This document shows positions 43,789 to 53,820 of a DNA stretch of 64,000 nt, one piece after another. A model generated the notes under the pieces. That model was not told the origin of the DNA. It ran no database searches and saw only the letters and a program-made list of their open reading frames with translations. Position 1 is the stretch's first letter. Every line of letters begins with the position of its first letter. The position numbers were made by a program, and so were the translations under genes. The stretch spans positions 2,792,501 to 2,856,500 of the forward strand of contig NZ_SAUH01000001.1 in assembly GCF_004193175.1 (NCBI RefSeq), read 5' to 3'. This stretch comes from Streptomyces sp. RFCAC02 (GTDB lineage Bacteria > Actinomycetota > Actinomycetes > Streptomycetales > Streptomycetaceae).

Positions 43789-44730
43789 TCAGGAGAAGCC
43801 GCGCGTGTCGCGGGGTTCCGTGTGGGGTTCCTCGTCCGGTGGGTGGCCCGCCTGTTCGGCGCGTGCGCGTTCGAGTTCGGCGTCGTACGCGAGACCGAGG
43901 AGGAGCGCGATGTTGGATATCCACAACCACACCAGGAAGATCACCACGGTCGCGAGGCTCCCGTAGGTCTTGTTGTAGCTGCCGAAGTTCGCCACGTACA
44001 CGGCGAACGCCACCGAGGCGACCGCCCAGACGAGCACCGCGAACAGGCTGCCGGGCGTCACCCAGCGCCAGCCGTGGCGCACGTTCGGCGCGAACCGGTA
44101 CAGAATCGCGACGGCCAGGACGGCGAGGATCGCGAGCACGGGCCATTTGGCGATGTTCCACACCGTCACGGCCGTGTCGCCGAGGCCGAGCACCTGTCCG
44201 GCGCGACGTGCCAGGGCGCCGGTGAACACGACGCCCACCGACATCAGCGCGACCAGGAGGACCAGGACCGCCGTCACCCCGACCCGCACGGGCAGCGTCT
44301 TCCACACGGGCCGGCCCTCCGGCATCCGGTACACCGTGTTCGACGCCCGCATGAAGGCCGCGACGTACCCCGACGCCGACCACAGCGCCAGCGCCACGCC
44401 GATCACCAGCGCGACACCGGCCTGACCGCGGCGGCTGCCCAGCTCGTCCAGCAGCGTCGTCAGCACGTCCCGGGCCGAGCCGGGCGCGAGCGTCGCCACG
44501 TTGTCCTTGAGCGCGTCGATCGCCGGACGGCCGATCAGGCCGAGGACCGAGACGAGCGCGAGCAGCGCCGGGGCGATGGCGAGGACGGCGTAGTACGTGA
44601 GGCCGGCGGCGAGGTCACCGAGGTTCGCCGCCTTGAACGCCTTCACCGTACGGGTGAGCGCCGTGCGCCACGCGGAGGCGGGCAGGCCGCCGGGTCCCTT
44701 CGGCGGCCCGGCGGCGGCCGGCCGGCTCAC
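43789..44730 (-). CDS. YihY/BrkB-family membrane protein
   Basis: 313 residues, six or seven helices. Family motifs: LAAGLTYYAVLAIAPALLAL near the start, WSASGYVAAFMRASNTVYRM and LAILYRFAPNVRHGWRWVTP. Bacterial homologues are called transporters or virulence factors, but their role is unsettled; they were once mislabelled ribonuclease BN. GTG start overlaps the stop of the DUF3618 gene by four bases, so they are coupled. Confidence 0.9.
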   Translation of the reverse strand: MSRPAAAGPPKGPGGLPASAWRTALTRTVKAFKAANLGDLAAGLTYYAVLAIAPALLALVSVLGLIGRPAIDALKDNVATLAPGSARDVLTTLLDELGSRRGQAGVALVIGVALALWSASGYVAAFMRASNTVYRMPEGRPVWKTLPVRVGVTAVLVLLVALMSVGVVFTGALARRAGQVLGLGDTAVTVWNIAKWPVLAILAVLAVAILYRFAPNVRHGWRWVTPGSLFAVLVWAVASVAFAVYVANFGSYNKTYGSLATVVIFLVWLWISNIALLLGLAYDAELERARAEQAGHPPDEEPHTEPRDTRGFS

Positions 44731-45401
44731 CGCTCCCAGTCGCCGTAGACGCCGTGGTCGCGCGGCCCGTCGCCGTCGGGACCGTGACCGTCGGGGCTCG
44801 GCCGCTCCTGCGGGCCGCCCTGGCGCACCCGGTCCCGCGTGGACCGTGCGGCGTCGCTCGCCGTCCGCTGCATGTCGCGGGCGGCGCGCATGCCCGTGGC
44901 CGTGGCGTCGTTGCGCAGATGGCGGGCGGACTCGCGGGCGGCGTCCCGCACCGGGCCCGCGTAGTCGCCGGCGCGGTCGGAGAGCCGGGACGCGGCGTCC
45001 TGCTCGGTCTGCGACGGCGGCAGCAGGGCCGCGGCCACGAGGCCGGCGCCGAAGGCGATCAGGCCGGCGGCCAGCGGGTTGCCCCGGGTCCGCTCGGCGG
45101 CCATGCCCGGCGTCTCGCGGGCCGTGCTGCCGGCGCGGCCCGCGCGGTCGCGCATCTGGTGGGCGGTGTCCTGGGCGGCCTCCCGCCCGTGGCCGCCGGC
45201 CCGCTGGGCCGTGCCCGACATGGAACCGGCGGCGCCGGACGCACGGTCCCGCAGACCGTAGGCGGTGGTGCGGAGCCGCTGCCCGCCGCGCCTTGCCATG
45301 CCGCGCGGGCCGACGTGGTCGGCGAGGCGGTCGAGGTCGTCGCTGAGCCGGGCACGGGTGGCCTCGATCTCGCTCCGGATGTGATCGGCCGAGTTGCTCA
45401 T
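44727..45401 (-). CDS. DUF3618 membrane-associated helical protein
   Basis: 224 residues from ATG 45401 after GAGGAGGAG. The N-terminus SADHIRSEIEATRARLSDDL is the DUF3618 signature. A membrane helix (LAAGLIAFGAGLVAAALLPP) lies at about 108-130, flanked by long amphipathic Arg/Ala/Asp helices that resemble coiled or LEA-like segments. In Streptomyces such genes lie with holin-like and stress genes and may respond to envelope stress; that link is inferred. Confidence 0.8.
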   Translation of the reverse strand: MSNSADHIRSEIEATRARLSDDLDRLADHVGPRGMARRGGQRLRTTAYGLRDRASGAAGSMSGTAQRAGGHGREAAQDTAHQMRDRAGRAGSTARETPGMAAERTRGNPLAAGLIAFGAGLVAAALLPPSQTEQDAASRLSDRAGDYAGPVRDAARESARHLRNDATATGMRAARDMQRTASDAARSTRDRVRQGGPQERPSPDGHGPDGDGPRDHGVYGDWER

Positions 45402-45450
45402 CGTGTGTGCTCCTCCTCGCTGGATCCGGGTACGCGCCGCGGGGCGCCGG

Positions 45451-45945
45451 TCAGGGGCGCGGGCCGGTGTCGGGGCCGCCGTCAGGACCTGCCGCGCCGG
45501 AGCCGTCGCTCCCCGCCTGTGCCTTGCCGGCCCTGGCGAGGCGGCCGAGCGCGAACCCGGCCAGCGCCACGCCGCCGAGGAAGGCGGCCGGCCGCCGTGC
45601 GGCGAACCGGCGCAGTTCATCGGCGGCGCCCGACATGCCGTTCTCGTCCACGTAGTCCGCCGCGCGGCGGCCGGTGTCGGCGGCCCGGTCGACGAGGCCG
45701 CGCGCCGGGGAGTCCTGCGGCGCGTGCTCCGCCATGGCCGCGAGGTCGTCGGCCCACCGGCGCACGGTCCTGGTGGCGTTCCGCTCCTGGCCGCGCGCCT
45801 CGTCGGCGACCCGGTCGCCGAACTCGCGCGCCGCCGACATGGCCGTCTCGCGCCCGCGCCCGGCGACGTCCCGGGCCTCCTCGCGCGCGGTGCCCGCCGC
45901 GTCCGCGGCCTTCTGGCGGGCCTGGTTCGTGGTGGTGTCGCTCAT
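45451..45945 (-). CDS. Helical membrane-associated protein, first gene of the DUF3618/YihY operon
   Basis: 164 residues. A long charged helix (ARQKAADAAGTAREEARDVA; ARGLVDRAADTGRRAADYVD) leads to a single membrane helix (FLGGVALAGFALGRLARAGK) and a Gly/Pro tail. It resembles the CsbD/YtxH-type stress proteins in style but no family is certain. The ATG at 45945 has AGGACACGAAGCGCC upstream; ribosome binding is weak. It shares strand and spacing with the next two genes, so they probably form one operon. Confidence 0.65.
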   Translation of the reverse strand: MSDTTTNQARQKAADAAGTAREEARDVAGRGRETAMSAAREFGDRVADEARGQERNATRTVRRWADDLAAMAEHAPQDSPARGLVDRAADTGRRAADYVDENGMSGAADELRRFAARRPAAFLGGVALAGFALGRLARAGKAQAGSDGSGAAGPDGGPDTGPRP

Positions 45946-46175
45946 GGCGCTTCGTGTCCTCCCAGGTCACGGCGTCCGTACGCGTGCCGTACGAACCTGT
46001 GTCCCGCGCCGGGTAGCCACCGCCGAGAGGACGAAACGGGAGACAACTGCCCAAATAGTGGGGTACTGAGGTTTTCCGCAGCCTTTCTTTGAGGGCAGCC
46101 TCATGGTCCGCCCGGCCGTCGGACTCCTACCGTGGTGCCACAAGGAAGGCGACGCATCACGAGGGGTGAGGACGG

Positions 46176-46679
46176 ATGAGCGCTGACACGACGGCCGATG
46201 GCGGGGCGACGCCGCGGACGGTCGGGCTTCCCGGGGGCGGCACGGTCCTGGCGCGGGGCCTGCGCGCGGCGCGGATCCCGGACCCGCCGCCGCAGTTCGG
46301 CCTGTACCTGCTGGGGCATCCGCTCGATCGCCCCGGTCTCTACGGCCGGCGGCTGGTGGGGCTGCGGCCGTGGACCCCGCCCTGGCCGCACGAGCGCATC
46401 GACTGGCCGGACTTCTCCGCGCCCCGCCGGCCGGAGGAGGCGATGGCCCGGCTCCGCGAGGCGCTGGCGCGCGTGGAGCGCGGTGAGCGGGTCGAGGTCG
46501 CCTGCGGCGGCGGGCGCGGACGCACCGGCACCGCCCTGGCCGCGCTTGCCGTGCTCCGGGGGACGCCCCCCGCCGAGGCGATCGCGTGGGTGCGGACGGT
46601 GTACGCCGCCAAGGCTGTGGAGACGCGGTCGCAGCGCCGCTTCCTCGACCGGGTCGCCGCTTCCTCCATACCCGCCTGA
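46176..46679 (+). CDS. Dual-specificity-like protein-tyrosine phosphatase
   Basis: 167 residues, RBS GAGGGGTGAGGACGG. The catalytic P-loop is RVEVACGGGRGRTGTALA: C-x5-R with the R followed by T. Upstream, PHERIDWPDFSAPRRPEEAM supplies a D-F pair that could hold the general acid Asp. EAIAWVRTVYAAKAVETRSQ completes the fold. It should remove phosphate from Tyr (or sugar/lipid) substrates. Target unknown. It faces the DUF3618 operon across about 230 bases. Confidence 0.85.
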   Translation: MSADTTADGGATPRTVGLPGGGTVLARGLRAARIPDPPPQFGLYLLGHPLDRPGLYGRRLVGLRPWTPPWPHERIDWPDFSAPRRPEEAMARLREALARVERGERVEVACGGGRGRTGTALAALAVLRGTPPAEAIAWVRTVYAAKAVETRSQRRFLDRVAASSIPA

Positions 46680-46704
46680 GCGGCCGCGGCCACCGGAACG
46701 CGGC

Positions 46705-46736
46705 GGGGCCACCCGCCCCGAAGAGCGGATGGCCCC
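46705..46736. terminator. Hairpin between phosphatase gene and purL
   Basis: GGGGCCACCCGC with GCGGATGGCCCC (one mismatch), between convergent genes. Confidence 0.6.
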
Positions 46737-46767
46737 GGCGACGACCCGACCGGCCGGTCAGGTCAGG

Positions 46768-49016
<2,249 letters not shown>

Positions 49017-49017
<1 letters not shown>

Positions 49018-49691
49018 CAGGCGACCAGCTTCCTGAGAACCGAGGTGAAGAATCCCAGGCCGTCGGTGGTGGGGCCGGTCAGGGCCTCGACCGCGTGCTC
49101 GGGGTGGGGCATGAGGCCGACGACGTTGCCCGCCTCGTTGGTGATGCCGGCGATGTCGCGGCGGGAGCCGTTGGGGTTGCCGCCGAGGTAGCGGAAGACG
49201 ACACGCCCCTCGGCCTCCAGCGCGTCCAGGGTGCGCTCGTCCGCGACATAGCCGCCCTCGCCGTTCTTCAGCGGGACGGTGATCTCCTGGCCGGCCGTGT
49301 AGTCGGCGGTCCAGGCGGTCGCGGCGTTCTCCACGCGCAGGCGCTGATCGCGGCAGATGAAGTGGAGGTGGTCGTTGCGGGTGAGGGCGCCGGGCAGCAG
49401 GTGCGTCTCGCACAGGACCTGGAACCCGTTGCAGATACCGAGGACCGGCAGACCCGCGCGCGCCTGCTCGACAACCGTTTCCATCACCGGGGAGAAACGC
49501 GCGATCGCGCCGCAGCGCAGATAGTCGCCGTAACTGAATCCACCGGGCAGGATCACCGCGTCGACCTGGCGGAGATCTTTATCACCGTGCCACAGGGCGA
49601 CCGGCTCGGCACCGGCCAGCTTTACCGCGCGCTGCGCGTCCCGGTCGTCGAGGGAACCCGGAAATGTGACGACTCCCACACGAGTGGTCAC
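49017..49691 (-). CDS. purQ: FGAM synthase glutaminase subunit PurQ
   Basis: 224 residues. Class I glutamine amidotransferase: [20 protein letters not shown], the nucleophile Cys in [15 protein letters not shown], and the H/E pair in [11 protein letters not shown]. It feeds ammonia to PurL. GTG start overlaps the purS stop by four bases. Confidence 0.97.
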
Positions 49692-49948
49692 CGGACCGCC
49701 TCTTCTTCCTCGACACGGACCCGGAAGTCCTCGATCACGGTGTTGGCGAGAAAGGTGCGGGCCATCTCGCGGACGCGCTCGAGGGCGGCCTCGTCGACCG
49801 GCCCGGCGACCTCGAGTTCGAAACGCTTCCCCTGGCGGACGTCGGTGACCCCCTCGAAGCCCAGCCGTGGCAGGGCGCGCTGGACCGCCTGTCCCTGCGG
49901 GTCGAGGATCTCCGGCTTGAGCATGACGTCAACTACGACGCGAGCCAC
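49688..49948 (-). CDS. purS: FGAM synthase subunit PurS
   Basis: 86 residues. [20 protein letters not shown], then [20 protein letters not shown], is the PurS signature. It dimerises and links PurQ to PurL. First gene of the purS-purQ-purL operon. GTG start with GGGAG upstream; a TAGGCT hexamer at 50011-50006 on the minus strand is a likely -10 box, giving a leader of about 55 bases. Confidence 0.95.
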   Translation of the reverse strand: MARVVVDVMLKPEILDPQGQAVQRALPRLGFEGVTDVRQGKRFELEVAGPVDEAALERVREMARTFLANTVIEDFRVRVEEEEAVR

Positions 49949-50005
49949 TGGTACTCCCGGTGGTGGTGTTGCGGTGCTGTCGGTGCGTGCGCTGGACGCA
50001 GCGAC

Positions 50006-50011
50006 AGCCTA
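50006..50011 (-). promoter_or_regulatory. Putative -10 box of purSQL
   Basis: TAGGCT on the minus strand, 57 bases before the purS start, with the AT-rich GTAGATTTTTCCG segment upstream. Confidence 0.4.
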
Positions 50012-50282
50012 CCGGGCGGAAAAATCTACGCGAGTAGCGCAAGCCGGGCCACAGGCTTCCCCGCGGGCTTCTTGGTCACGTTAAGGTATCGAGCCCACAA
50101 ACCCCTCCTGTAAACGGGAAAGAAAAAGTAGGGTCCCGGTTGCGGCGGACCCGCGATCGGAAATTCCCCTTCGCATTACCGGTCCCCGCGCGGTACAAAT
50201 TAAAGAAACAGACCCGCGAACTATGGGAGCGCCCGGCACCCGCGTCGCGATCCGCGCGAATCTCCCGGAAGGACCGATATCC
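50012..50282. promoter_or_regulatory. AT-rich control region between purS and lsrL
   Basis: Unusually AT-rich for this genome (for example ACGGGAAAGAAAAAGTAG at 50114 and TACAAATTAAAGAAAC at 50195). Lsr2 proteins prefer such DNA, so binding by the neighbouring Lsr2-like product is plausible. No gene. Confidence 0.45.
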
Positions 50283-50609
50283 GTGGCACAGCGTGTAGTG
50301 GTCACCCTCTCCGACGACATCGACGGCGGGGAGGCGCAGGAGACGGTCGCCTTCGGGCTCGACGGGAAGACGTACGAGATCGACCTCAACGCCCACAACG
50401 CCGAGAAGCTCCGCACCACCCTCGCCCCCTACGTCGAGGCCGGCCGCAAGCAGGCGCGGTCCGGGCGCCCGTTCACCCGCACCTCGGTCGCCCCCGACCC
50501 CAGGGCCGTGCGGGCCTGGGCCGAGTCGAACGGCCTCGGCGTCCCCGCGCGCGGCCGACTCCCCAAGAAGGTCTACGACGCCTTCAACGAGGCGCACGCC
50601 GACGCCTGA
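50283..50609 (+). CDS. lsrL: Lsr2-like nucleoid protein
   Basis: 108 residues. GTG at 50283 with GGAAGGA. N-terminal dimerisation domain (QRVVVTLSDDIDGGEAQETV, FGLDGKTYEIDLNAHNAEKL). C-terminal DNA-binding domain with the AT-hook-like RG pair in PARGRLPKKVYDAFNEAH and RAVRAWAESNG. Lsr2 proteins bind and silence AT-rich DNA in Actinobacteria. The position beside purS matches the second Lsr2 paralogue (LsrL) of Streptomyces, recalled from S. coelicolor. AT-rich DNA lies directly upstream. Confidence 0.9.
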   Translation: MAQRVVVTLSDDIDGGEAQETVAFGLDGKTYEIDLNAHNAEKLRTTLAPYVEAGRKQARSGRPFTRTSVAPDPRAVRAWAESNGLGVPARGRLPKKVYDAFNEAHADA

Positions 50610-50721
50610 CGCCGCGTCCGCCGACCGCCCCCGGGGCCGATTTGCCATCACCCCGGGGTGATCGGCTAGAGTCTGGAACACGCCGAAGGGGCGAGGCCGA
50701 AAGGCCGGAACCCCAGGTCGC

Positions 50722-50796
50722 GCGGGTGTAGTTCAGTAGTAGAACACCCCCTTTCCAAGGGGGAGGCGCAGTGTGCGATTCCTGTCACCCGCTCCA
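50722..50796 (+). tRNA. tRNA-Gly(UCC) with non-canonical T- and D-loops
   Basis: Acceptor GCGGGTG/CACCCGC, D-stem GTTC/GAAC, anticodon stem CCCCC/GGGGG around TTTCCAA (anticodon UCC), encoded CCA at 50794-50796. The D-loop is AGTAGTA, so G18 is replaced by A. The T-arm reads GCAG-TGTGCGATT-CCTGT: the universal GTTC is GTGC, with one extra base and a weak stem. Staphylococcal tRNA-Gly used only for cell-wall bridges has the same kind of changes and the same anticodon. Streptomyces peptidoglycan has a Gly bridge, so a wall role is possible. The fold is otherwise complete. Confidence 0.8.
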
Positions 50797-50839
50797 ACCG
50801 CTCGTACCCCTCCCCGGATGGGGTACAGTGGTCGCCAGT

Positions 50840-50912
50840 GCGGACGTGGCTCAGTTGGTAGAGCATCACCTTGCCAAGGTGAGGGTCGCGAGTTCGAATC
50901 TCGTCGTCCGCT
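50840..50912 (+). tRNA. tRNA-Gly(GCC)
   Basis: 73-nt regular cloverleaf. Acceptor GCGGACG/CGTCCGC; loop TTGCCAA gives anticodon GCC; D-loop with GG; T-arm GTTCGAATC. It forms a pair with the odd tRNA-Gly(UCC) 43 bases upstream. Confidence 0.95.
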
Positions 50913-50918
50913 CGGTCC

Positions 50919-50954
50919 GAAGAGGCCGTCTCCCCGAGGGGAGGCGGCCTCTTC
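50919..50954 (+). terminator. Terminator of the tRNA-Gly pair
   Basis: GAAGAGGCCGTCTCCCC pairs with GGGGAGGCGGCCTCTTC (one mismatch, short loop), seven bases past the second tRNA. Confidence 0.75.
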
Positions 50955-51030
50955 GTCGTTGTACCGCGCCCGCGGTGAACGCCCGTGGGCGCGCGCCGGA
51001 TCCGTGTCCGGCGCGCGCCGTGCGGCGGGC

Positions 51031-51942
51031 TCAGTCCCAGGGCATCCCCGTCAGCAGGCGGAACGCCTCCGTGTACGTGGTCCGCGTGCGCTCCACGATC
51101 TCCTCGGGCAGCGGCGGGGGCGGCACGCTGCCGTCCGGGTCCCAGCCGGACTCGCGCGTCAGCCAGTCCCGCAGGTACTGCTTGTCGTAGGCGCGCTGCG
51201 GGCGGCCGGGCTGCCACTCGTCCTTCCGCCAGAAGCGCGACGAGTCCTGCGTCAGGACCTCGTCGGCCAGCACGAGCGGCGCGTCGTCCCCCGCGCCGGC
51301 CGGGCGGCCGAACTCGAACTTCGTGTCCGCCAGGATGATCCCGCGGTCCCGCGCGATGTCCCGCGCCCGCCCGTAGACGGCCAGGGTGGTCTGGCGGAGC
51401 TGGGCTGCCGTCTCGGCGCCGACGCGGCGGGCGACCTCCTCGTAGCTGACGTTCTCGTCGTGGTCGCCGACGGCCGCCTTGGTGGCCGGCGTGAAGATGG
51501 GCGCCGGCAGCTCCGAGCCGTCGACGAGGCCCGGGGGGAGGGCGAGCCCGCACACGGTGCTGTCCCGCTCGTACTCCTTCAGCCCCGAGCCCGTGAGGTA
51601 GCCGCGGGCGACGGCCTCGACGGGGATCATGTCGAGGTTCCGGCAGACGGTGGTGCGGCCCTCCCAGTCGGCGGGGGCACCGGGCGGCACGTCGGTGGAG
51701 ATCACGTGGTTGTCGACGAGATCGGCGAGCTGGTCGAACCACCACAGCGACAGCCGCGTGAGGATGCGGCCCTTGTCGGGGATCTCCGTGGTCAGGACCC
51801 AGTCGAACGTGGAGACGCGGTCGCTGGCGACCATGACGAGGTCGCCCGCCTCGTTGCGGTAGAGGTCGCGGACTTTGCCCGTGTGCAGGTGCACCAGCCC
51901 GGGGACCTCCACGGGATCGGGCTTCTCGACGAATCCGGGCAC
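51031..51942 (-). CDS. purC: SAICAR synthetase
   Basis: 303 residues. GTG at 51942 with AGGAGG. LHTGKVRDLYRNEAGDLVMV, SDRVSTFDWVLTTEIPDKG, VARGYLTGSGLKEY, IILADTKFEFG and VLADEVLTQDSSRFW are family motifs for ATP and CAIR/Asp binding. It joins aspartate to CAIR. Size fits the monofunctional yeast-like subgroup. It stands alone, away from the other pur genes. Confidence 0.96.
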   Translation of the reverse strand: MPGFVEKPDPVEVPGLVHLHTGKVRDLYRNEAGDLVMVASDRVSTFDWVLTTEIPDKGRILTRLSLWWFDQLADLVDNHVISTDVPPGAPADWEGRTTVCRNLDMIPVEAVARGYLTGSGLKEYERDSTVCGLALPPGLVDGSELPAPIFTPATKAAVGDHDENVSYEEVARRVGAETAAQLRQTTLAVYGRARDIARDRGIILADTKFEFGRPAGAGDDAPLVLADEVLTQDSSRFWRKDEWQPGRPQRAYDKQYLRDWLTRESGWDPDGSVPPPPLPEEIVERTRTTYTEAFRLLTGMPWD

Positions 51943-52076
51943 GGAGCCTCCTGGCTGCTGAGCGGTGATCGGCGCGGTCCATTCTCGCGCAGGGCGGCGG
52001 GCCGCGGTGACCGGGTACGGGCGGACGTGCGGCGTTCGCCCGGATCGCGGCACCGGGGCCGGCCGGTGCCGCGGGG

Positions 52077-53519
52077 TCAGTCGCGCTTGCAGATGCGGTT
52101 GAGGAGGTTGGCGGTGGCGCGCTGCACGCGGTGCTCCATGTGGCCGGGCCGCCCGAGCGCCGGGGACCAGCCGAAGGTGCCGGACGCGAACACCCACGCG
52201 CCGCTCGGCGCCTGGTAGAGCGACGTCTCCTGGTGGCGGCGCGCCCCCGCCGCGTCGGTGTACGGGGAGTGGGCGAGCAGGACGCGGCTCTCCGACTCGG
52301 GCAGCGGGGTGCGCGGGTGGTAGCGGTCGGCCTCGCCGGCGACCAGGTCGGGGATCTCCTCGCCCTCGGCGGCGCCCGTGCCCTGCCACAGCCAGTGATC
52401 GGCGTTGCGCACGACGAGGGGCTGGGGGTACGGGACGGTGCCGGTGTACTGGATGCCGAGGAGCGTCTGCTCGGGGTCGCCCTGCTCGCGCCACAGGAGG
52501 GAACGGCCGGGACCCTGGCGCTTGCGGCAGGCCAGGAGCCGGTCGGGGGCGCCGGCGGGCAGCGGGTTCAGGGTGACCTGCCAGTACATGGTGTTCGCGG
52601 ACAGGAAGACGAGGGACGTGCCCTCGTCGCGGGCGCGCTCCGCGGCGCGGCGCATGGGGACGGACCAGTACTCGTCGTGGCCGGGGAAGATGATGCCCCG
52701 GTAGCGGGCCGGGTCGACGCGGCCGGCGTGCAGGTCGCGGGCGGTGGCGTAGGCCAGGTCGTAGCCCTGGCTCTCGGCCCAGCGGATGACGTCGTAGGCG
52801 TGGCCCGCGTGCAGGGGAAGCCCGGCGCCCGCGTAGGGGCGGTCGAAGCAGACGGTCGTGGACGCCTCGGACTCGCCCAGCAGCCGGCCCGTCTCGTCCC
52901 ACGCGTGGTAGAGGCTGGCGCCGTGCCGGCCGTCCTCGGGGAAGAGGTTGTACGCCTGCCAGGTGACGTCGGGCAGGACGAGGAGCAGGTCGGCGGACCG
53001 GCCGTCGCGAACGGTGAAGGGGACATGGGACCTGAAGCGGTTGTCCGCCGTCGTGAGGACGGCGACGTACGCGCCGGGCCGCCAGTCGGTGGGCACCTGG
53101 TGCCGCCACGCCAGCCACCAGTGGTGGCACGACACGGCGCGGCCCGCGACCAGCGGGGCCATCTGCTGCGTGCCCATGAGGCTGGGGCTGTGCATCAGCA
53201 GGCGCGCCCCGCCCTGGCCGACGTGGCCGATGCGGTAGATGGCGATCGTGAACTCCTGCGGCGGGTTCACCGTGACGTGGAAGTCGAGCGGCTTGCCCGG
53301 CTCCACCGCGCCGTCGGGCACGAAGCCCTTGATCTGGCAGCTCACGTCGTCGGCCGTGTCCGGGCCCGCGGGCTGGCCCGGTACCGCGTGGGCACTGGGA
53401 CGGTAGTGGCCGTTGCCCCGGAGCCAGGGCAGCGGCCCCTGCCCGTAAGGATCGGCCGCGGCGTGCGTGAGCGCGCTGCCGGACTCCCAGCGTCCGATGC
53501 GCTCCGTACCTTCTGTCAA
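52077..53519 (-). CDS. N,N-dimethylformamidase beta-subunit-like protein
   Basis: 480 residues from a TTG at 53519 that has a strong GGGAGGGG in front; ATG at 53558 or 53564 is an alternative. The C-terminal three quarters match the DMFase beta-subunit C-terminal family: FTVRDGRSADLLLVLPDVTW, YDVIRWAESQGYDLAYATAR, GIIFPGHDEYWSVPMRRAAE and LVFLSANTMYWQV. The fold is glutaminase-like. In Streptomyces the enzyme is a core gene without proven DMF activity. It is unlinked to an alpha subunit here. Confidence 0.8.
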   Translation of the reverse strand: MTEGTERIGRWESGSALTHAAADPYGQGPLPWLRGNGHYRPSAHAVPGQPAGPDTADDVSCQIKGFVPDGAVEPGKPLDFHVTVNPPQEFTIAIYRIGHVGQGGARLLMHSPSLMGTQQMAPLVAGRAVSCHHWWLAWRHQVPTDWRPGAYVAVLTTADNRFRSHVPFTVRDGRSADLLLVLPDVTWQAYNLFPEDGRHGASLYHAWDETGRLLGESEASTTVCFDRPYAGAGLPLHAGHAYDVIRWAESQGYDLAYATARDLHAGRVDPARYRGIIFPGHDEYWSVPMRRAAERARDEGTSLVFLSANTMYWQVTLNPLPAGAPDRLLACRKRQGPGRSLLWREQGDPEQTLLGIQYTGTVPYPQPLVVRNADHWLWQGTGAAEGEEIPDLVAGEADRYHPRTPLPESESRVLLAHSPYTDAAGARRHQETSLYQAPSGAWVFASGTFGWSPALGRPGHMEHRVQRATANLLNRICKRD

Positions 53520-53820
53520 GCTCCCCTCCCTGCACCTCCGCCCGGTCAGTGCCGTCATCAGCACATCACATCCGGCAGCGCCCGATCACCGACGGTTTCG
53601 CGGGGTTGACCGGAGGTGGTTGCCTGATAGTGGCGCCAAGCGTGAAGTGTGTCGAGCCCTCCCGAGACGGAAATCGGCCGGATTCGGCCGACGTTTCGCC
53701 CTCTGTCGGGTGGCTGCGGTTCGTTTGTGTGCGTCCGGGGTGTGCCCCGGGTGGTCGGTCCCCTCGTGCTGCCGTCCCTCGTGTGCTGTCGTCGCGCGTG
53801 GCGCGGGTGCGGTCGTCCTC
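53520..53820. other. Intergenic region
   Basis: About 300 bases between two minus-strand genes. It holds two copies of TCGGCCGA-type sequence near 53665-53690 and no convincing gene or terminator. Confidence 0.4.
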
